From Spirochaetae bacterium HGW-Spirochaetae-9 (lineage in GTDB: Bacteria > Spirochaetota > Spirochaetia > Treponematales > Rectinemataceae): DNA of 6,964 nt. Position numbers and translations under genes: made by a program. Numbering within the stretch: position 1 is the first letter of the stretch; each line of letters starts with the position of its first letter. Location of the stretch: contig PGXP01000088.1 in NCBI GenBank assembly GCA_002839205.1, forward strand, positions 1 to 6,964. The letters run 5' to 3'. This document shows, in pieces, positions 1 to 6,500 of the stretch. Under the pieces are notes generated by a model, which saw only the letters and a list, made by a program, of their open reading frames with translations, did not search any database and was not told the origin of the DNA.

Positions 1-547
1 GGCTGGAGAGGGTTGGATCCTTGGACGTGACGGAAATTCTCATCACATTAGTCTTTGTGTCTGTGGAGATGGAAAGCATATTGCCCAACGACTCGACGGC
101 AACCCCAAGCGGCGTGACTGTCTTCATCTCTTCTGGGTGTTCGACGAGAACTGGGACGAGCGAGAGCCTTCCTATGAGATTTTCGGCGAAGCTACGACTC
201 TTGAAAATTGCCTCAATTTTAATCGCGGGATTGGCTGAACTTCCACCGGGGAGACTCACCCCCGCCATCGCGGCAAGGCCCGCATATTGGGAAGCGAGGG
301 ATGATGTTGAAGAACCTGAAATCGGTAATATAGTAGCCGTGGCTGTGAACATGTTCGGCTGCAGAAGGGCATAGACGACGGATGCTGCCGCGGCGAGTAC
401 GGTGACCACAATGATGAGCCACTTACGGCGCCAGAGTGTGGCGGCGAGATCGACGAGGCTGATTTCGTCATCGTCATGAGCTTCGGGCAGACCCGGGACT
501 TGCTTCACTGGAGATTCACGCTCTGTCACTTCAGGCACCTCGCTCAT
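1..547 (-). CDS. Wzz-like chain-length determinant / polysaccharide co-polymerase, N-terminal part (3' end outside window)
   Basis: Translating the minus strand from the ATG at 545-547 gives 182 codons, open to the window edge. Seen: an acidic, soluble N-terminus; the motif DDDEISLVDL (25-34) followed by WRRKW (39-43); a hydrophobic segment at about 43-62 (WLIIVVTVLAAAASVVYALL) that would be TM1; then QPNMFTATATILP (63-75), a Ser/Gly/Ala-rich stretch (78-104), and a segment with NPAIKIEAIFKSRSF (106-120) and LSLVPVLVE (128-136). This order is typical of the Wzz family, whose members sit in the inner membrane with a large periplasmic domain between two TM helices and control polymer length with the Wzy polymerase. 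The visible part ends inside the periplasmic domain, so TM2, its proline-rich motif and any fused cytoplasmic tyrosine kinase cannot be judged. The start is set by the 4-base overlap with the upstream export gene. No strong Shine-Dalgarno is visible before it, which fits translational coupling. Confidence 0.9.
   Translation of the reverse strand, partial: MSEVPEVTERESPVKQVPGLPEAHDDDEISLVDLAATLWRRKWLIIVVTVLAAAASVVYALLQPNMFTATATILPISGSSTSSLASQYAGLAAMAGVSLPGGSSANPAIKIEAIFKSRSFAENLIGRLSLVPVLVEHPEEMKTVTPLGVAVESLGNMLSISTDTKTNVMRISVTSKDPTLSS
544..547 (-). other. ATGA stop-start overlap coupling the export gene to the wzz-like gene
   Basis: On the minus strand the ATG of the wzz-like gene (547-545) overlaps the TGA of the export gene (546-544). 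The bases just upstream of the ATG, which code for the last residues LLGL, contain no clear GGAG-type ribosome binding site. Reinitiation by ribosomes finishing the export gene is the simplest explanation. Such coupling would keep the two partner proteins in a linked ratio. Confidence 0.9.
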
Positions 548-3500
548 AAGCCAAGAAGGGTTTTTGCCGTCAGGGCGGCGGTCAATATCGAACTGATGAT
601 CGCGAAGCTGTCCCTTACGTAAGACCAACCGACATTGATCTTAACAGTTCTTGCAGGCACCACCACCGTGTCGCCGGGATTGAGCGAATACTTCAAAATA
701 TTCTTCTTGAAGAACCAGAAGCCCTTGCCTTCCGCGCTTTCCAGCTTGCCCGATGCCCTCATGATATAGGTCTTGGAGAGGTCGGCTTCCCGGGAAAGCC
801 AGCCGGATTCGGCAATAGCATCCTTAACCTTCATGCCTGATCTATAGGCTACAATATTCTGGTCAGATACTTCGCCAGACACGAGAACATAGGTAGGCGT
901 CGTGGGCACGAAGATGAGGTCGTCGCTTTCCAGCACGACATTGGCGGATGATACGACAAGGGCTGCAAGGGTGTCGGGGATATCGAGGGAAATCCGCCCG
1001 AACCCTTCCTTATAGAGCTGCTTGAATGAACCGAGCTTGGATCGCTGCATGGCAAGATCAATCTGGAGATTGGCCAATACCGCCGACTCCGAGGTCGATG
1101 TCGCCAATGAGGAGGTAGGAAGGGCTCCTCCAGCCGCGGAAGCCGCCTCTAGCTGAGCGATAAGTCTGTCGATCTGCTTCTGTTGAAGTTCCGCGGCATT
1201 TTTCCTTATGAGCACGAGCCCCTTCGGATAGGCGCGGCTATCATAGCCGCCAGCGGCTCCAAGCGCGTCGGACAACTTCATGCCATCTTTGAACTCTACG
1301 GGTTTGGGAGACACCACGGCACCGCGCACGGTGACGATGGAGAGGTGCTCATCAGGCAGGAGCTTTTTTATAGAGATGGCGTCGCCTGGATTGAGGACTA
1401 TCTTGGCGTTTGTCTGCCTGCGCAAGTAATCCTCAAGATAGACGTCGCTGCTTCCTCCTGTTGCCTTTGTGACGACAGCCTTGAGCGTGGTCAGGTCACC
1501 CAGAAGGCTCACGGAACGGAGCACAACCGAAAGTTCAATACCTTCGAAATAAGGGATCACCTTGGGCTCAGTCACTTCGCCCGAAATCGTCACGGGATGA
1601 TCGAAATACTTGGGATAGAACTTCACAACGTCGCGGGGCTCAAGAGTTATATCCCTCATACCCTTCACAATCTCAGAAGGGGAGAAGCTGATGATGGATT
1701 CGGTCGTTGAACTCTGCCGTCTCACTTCGGCATAACTGGAATCCGCGTCGACGAGAAGGTCCTCTTCCTTGAGGATTTTCGACAGGGAATAGCCATCGTA
1801 CCACCCGTATCGCCCGGGATATCGGATATAGCCCTGGATGAGCACCGTGTTGGGGTAGCGGGAGAAATCGTGGGATTCCCCCTTGTTCCCCGCAACCACG
1901 ATCCTAATGATATCGCGCGGCAAGATGGGCATATCCATGGCGCCTTGGTAGACTGCCAATGGATTGAAGGTGAGGTATTGGATCTTGCCCCCCGCTTCCC
2001 ATCGTTCGATCTCCGCGTAATAGATTTCGGTATCGCTCAGGAGCTGTTCATCGTTGATTATTTCCGACAGAAATTTGGGACCATTGAGCGAATAGAGCCC
2101 CGAGAGCCGCGCGCGACCAGTGAGAGCATAGGCGTTGGCGAAATGATCGAAATCGGGTTTTTCGGGTAAATAGCCCACTTCTACATAGTTGATCATGTCC
2201 TGCGCCCGCAAGGGGAGGTCGAAGGTGCCCGATAGAACCTCGCGCGGGGAGAAGGTCATGTATTCCCATCCCCCATCGGCTTTTCGTCGGGTAAGTTCCG
2301 CGTAGTCGAGATTGGTATCCTGCAAAATCTGGTCGGCCGTGACCACCGAGGAAAGCTTGAGCGTCGGCGTACGGGCGTAGGGGCCGACATAGCGGACCTG
2401 CCCCTTTGTCATCACCACTTCAAGGAAAAAGCCCAGATCGGTAGATATACCTGGAGCCGCACTCTCCGCTCCGCTTGTCGCTGTAGTGCCACTAGCCACC
2501 GCGCTAGCGGTTCCCTCTGCGGCAGATCCAGTTGGTGTCACCAAAGCCGCAGTGCCTGTTGGTACAGCTACCGGTGTTGTCTGCCCGGATTCAGCCTTGA
2601 GGTTGATTACCTTAATTTTCGGTACATCTTCCACTGTGGAATAATAGCGGAGCTTATCGCCCGCGGAGATTTGCGTATCAAAGATGCCGGAAGCGACTTC
2701 CCTCGGCGCGAAGGTGACAATCTGCGTCTTGCCGCCGGGAAGGGTTTTCTGGATATCCGCATACACCTGGTTGGCTTCGATGAGGACCTGAACAGATTTC
2801 TGCAGCTCCGCGAGCATCATGCCGGGACGCCAGGCGTAGAGCCCGATAAAGCGAACAGGACCCGACACGAGCACGGTGTCGGCGAAGCGGTCGAAATCGG
2901 GTTTTTCCGGAGCGTAGTTTACTTTATGGATTCGCACGAGATCGCGTGGGCTTAGCTCGAAATCCCAAGCGCCCGAAAGCAGTTCGGAAGGCCTAAAAGT
3001 GTAATACTCATTGCGGCCATTTGCCCGGAAACGCACAAGCTCGCCATAGTTGAGGTTCGTACCCAGGAGCACTTGATCCTTCGTGAACACCTGGGACAGT
3101 TTCATGCCTGGCGAATATGCAAAAACCTCTGGCCGAGCCACTTGCCCTATCATCTGGACGACGTCGGCGAATTTCTCAAAGTCAACAGGTTCGATCGGAG
3201 CCCCAAAGGATGTTTTCTTCACTAGACGGATCGAATCGCGAGCGCGCAGAGGAAGATCGTACTTTCCCTGAAGCACTTCGCGAGGGATGAATGTCCTGTA
3301 TTCGGAACTCCCATCTTCTTTGAGCCGGATCAACTCTCCATAATCGAGGTTGGTTTCCTCGAGCATCTGGTCGGGAGTCACCACCGATGCAAGAGTGAGC
3401 GTTGGCGTGCGGGCATAGGGGCCTGAGTAGCGAACAGCACCACCAATCGTCACCACTTCGAGGAAGCGGCTCAGATCGAAGGCTTCGGCGATGCGGAGGC

Positions 3501-6500
3501 TAGGAGCTATCGGCCCTGTGGGAATTGCCGCCTCGCCGCCCTGTGTCGCGGCCGGGGATGGGGGAGCTGGCGTAATCGTCATCAAGGTGACAATGCTCTC
3601 CGCAGCAGGCGGTACGGCAGTTTCGGATGGAGCATTCGCTGGACCATTCGCTGGACCAGTCGCTGGGCTCGTCGCTGTCGTAGAGGTCGATACTTCTTTA
3701 CCGGACGATTCCGAAGCGGGCTCTTCCATGCCTTGTTTTACCACCGCGACGGGGACCGTCGTGTAGAGTTTGATGGAATCCCGGGCTTTCAGCGTTACAT
3801 TGAAAGCACCGGAAGAAATTTCCCGAGGCGCAAAGGTCTGGTATTCATACTTGTCGCCACCCAGGGGGCGTACGATCTCGGCATACACCTGATTGACCAC
3901 GAGCGAAGGCTTGGCGAGGCCGAGAAGGCTCGCGAGCTTCATGCCTTCGCGCCAAGCGTAAAGCCCGCCGAACTGGACGGGACCCGTTACCTGTACGGCC
4001 GCCGAGAATCGATCGAAGTCGGGCTTCTCGGGCGCATAGCCCACTTTAAGGAGCCTTACCACGTCGCGCGCTCCCAGTTCGAAATCCCAGGAACTGTCCA
4101 GAACCTCTGAAGGCCTGAAGGTCACATATTCGTTCTTTCCATCGGTCTTGAGCCGCGTTATCTCCGCGTAGTTGAGGTTCGTGTCTAGAAGAACTTGGTC
4201 CTTCGTCAGAATCTTCGAGAGTTTCAATCCTGAACCCAATGCGTACACTTCAGGCCGCGAAACCTGACCCGTGAGCTGCACTATATCAGCGAACTGCTCG
4301 ATATTCGCCGCAGCAAGGGCACCACCAAAGGGAGTTTTACTGACGAGCCGGATGTAATCCTTGGCGCGTAAGGGGAGGTCGAATCTTCCCTCCAGCACTT
4401 CGCGCGGAGCGAAGGTTACATATTCACTGCTTCCATCAGCCTTGAGCCTGATCAACTCCGCGTAGTCGAGGTTAGTCTCCTCGAGCATCTGGTCGATGGT
4501 GATTACGGACGAGAGTTTCAGGGTGGGCGTCCGTGCCCAGGGGCCTGTGTAGCGAACCGCACCCGAGACCGTCACCACTTCAAGAAACCTACCCAAATCG
4601 GTGGGAGATTCGGTGGATAGTACTGTTGCGTAGAAGCAAACGGAATCTCTCGCTTTCAGCGCAAGGTCAAAGATGCCGCCGGCCACTTCCTTCGGGGAGA
4701 AGGTGAGGTACTCGAACTTATCGCCACCTAGGGGGCGTACAATCTCCGCATACACCTGATTGACCACGAGCGAGGGTTTGGCGAGGCCGAGAAGACTCGA
4801 AAGCTTCATCCCCTCGCGCCAGGCGTAGAGCCCGCCGAATTGCACGGGACCGGTGACCTGCACCGCTGACGAGAAGCGGTCAAAGTCGGACTTCTCGGGC
4901 GCGTAGCCCACTTTAAGGAGCCTTACCAGGTCGCGTGCGCCCAGGTCGAAGTCCCAGGAACCATCCAGCACCTCGGAAGGCCTGAAGGTCACATACTCGT
5001 TCTTCCCATCGGTCTTGAGGCGCGTTATCTCCGCGTAGTTCAGGTTTGTGTCGAGGAGAACCTGATCCTTCGTCAGAATCTTCGAGAGCTTGAGGCTTGT
5101 ACCTAGAGCGTAGACTTCGGGGCGCGCCACTTGGCCCGTGAGCTGCACTAGGTCGGAAAACTGCTCGATATTCGCCGCGGCGAGCGCTCCACCGAAGAGG
5201 GTTTTACTGACGAGCCGGATGGAATCCTTGGCGCGCAAGGGGAGGTCGAATTTTCCCTCCAGCACCTCGCGCGGAGCGAAGGTCACATATTCACTGCTTC
5301 CATCAGCCTTGAGTCTGATCAACTCCGCATAGTCGAGGTTAGTCGCCTCGAGCATCTGATCGGTGGTGATCACGGACGAGAGCTTCAGGGTGGGTGTTCG
5401 AGCCCATGGGCCTGTGTAGCGAACCGCACCCGAGACCGTCATCACTTCAAGGAACCTACCCAGGTCGTTGGGAGATTCGATGGTTAGGTCGGAAGAACTT
5501 ACTGCAGAAGTCGCGGCAGCAACAGCTGGCGGCGGCGTTTTCGCAACTGCGGCAGGAGCAGGAGCAACGGCTATCGCCGCCACTGGTTCAGCAATCGCGG
5601 ATACCGCAGGTGCTACGGTGGCACCTGCAGACCCCGTCGGTGTTGCAAGCGCTCCCACGCCTAGCTTCATGATCGTCGTGGGAACGGTTGTATAGAGGCG
5701 CACCGAATCCCTTGCCTTCAGCACAAGGTCAAAGATGCCGCCGGCCACTTCCTTCGGCGAGAAGGTGAGGTACTCGAACTTATCGCCGCCTAAGGGGCGT
5801 ACGATCTCCGCATACACCTGATTGACCACGAGCGAAGGCTGGGCGAGACCAAGGAGGCTCGAGAGCTTCATCCCCTCGCGCCAGGCGTAGAGCCCGCCAA
5901 ACTGCACGGGACCGGTGACCTGCACCGCTGACGAGAAGCGGTCAAAGTCGGGCTTCTCGGGTGCGTAGCCCACTTTGAGGAGCTTCACCACGTCGCGCGC
6001 GCCCAGGTCGAAGTCCCAGGAACCGTCCAGCACTTCGGAAGGCCTAAAGGTTACATATTCATTCTTCCCATCGGTTTTGAGCCGCGTTATCTCCGCGTAG
6101 TTCAGGTTCGTGTCTAAAAGAACCTGGTCCTTTGTCAGAATCTTCGAGAGTTTCAATCCCGAACCCAATGCGTACACTTCGGGCCGCGAAACCTGGCCCG
6201 TGAGCTGCACCACGTCGGAGAACTTGTCGAAATCATGGGCCGCTATACTAGCAGCCGCAGCGCCATCGACCGCGCCGCGTTTCACGAAACGCACTCTATC
6301 GAGCCTCGCGAGCGTGAAGTCCTTCGCCCCGGAGAGAATTTCCTGCGGCGAGAAGGTGAAGTATTCCTCTGCTCCGGAGGCAGTCTTTCGGATTATCTCG
6401 CCATAAAAAGGATTAGTGTCGAGCGTAACGGCATTATTGGAGAGGAGGCCAGCGAGGGTCGAGCCTTCCTGATAGAGATAGAACCCGGGGTATTTCACCG

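Larger units (their letters stand above)
3184..4305 (-). repeat. SLBB super-repeat copy 3 (units 9-A, 10-B, linker 2, 11-C; 1122 bp)
   Basis: Residues 886-1259: A 886-980, B 981-1070, linker 2 1071-1160, C 1161-1259. From VQLTG to PEKP the A unit differs from copy 1 at only about 3 positions. The B unit is more diverged (about 16 differences from copy 1, mostly in its second half), and the C unit is clearly older (GAVRYSGPYARTPTLTLAS, REVLQGKYDLPLRARD). Divergence therefore rises along the copy towards the protein C-terminus. Confidence 0.9.

Noticed and set aside
21..374. Plus-strand open frame of 117 codons, and minus-strand frames at 219-477
   Set aside because: They overlap the wzz-like coding sequence, whose TM1 and family motifs make it the real gene.
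548..580. A promoter or terminator between the two genes
   Set aside because: The genes overlap by four bases, and I see no hairpin with a T-run or clear promoter boxes in the end of the export gene.
1183..1710. Plus-strand open frame of 175 codons, the longest antisense one
   Set aside because: It lies wholly antisense to the SLBB 16-18 coding sequence, has no recognisable domain or ribosome binding site, and is explained by the codon use of the real gene.
3733..4110. Plus-strand open frame of 125 codons, with similar shorter ones at 2671-2955, 5138-5332 and 6110-6573
   Set aside because: These recur at equivalent positions of the repeated units, as expected for shadows of a duplicated minus-strand sequence. 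None shows a protein family signature.
3184..6234. The direct repeats as a mobile element or CRISPR array
   Set aside because: The repeats are in-frame coding modules of 867-1122 bp without spacers, terminal inverted repeats or a transposase; they are protein domain duplications.
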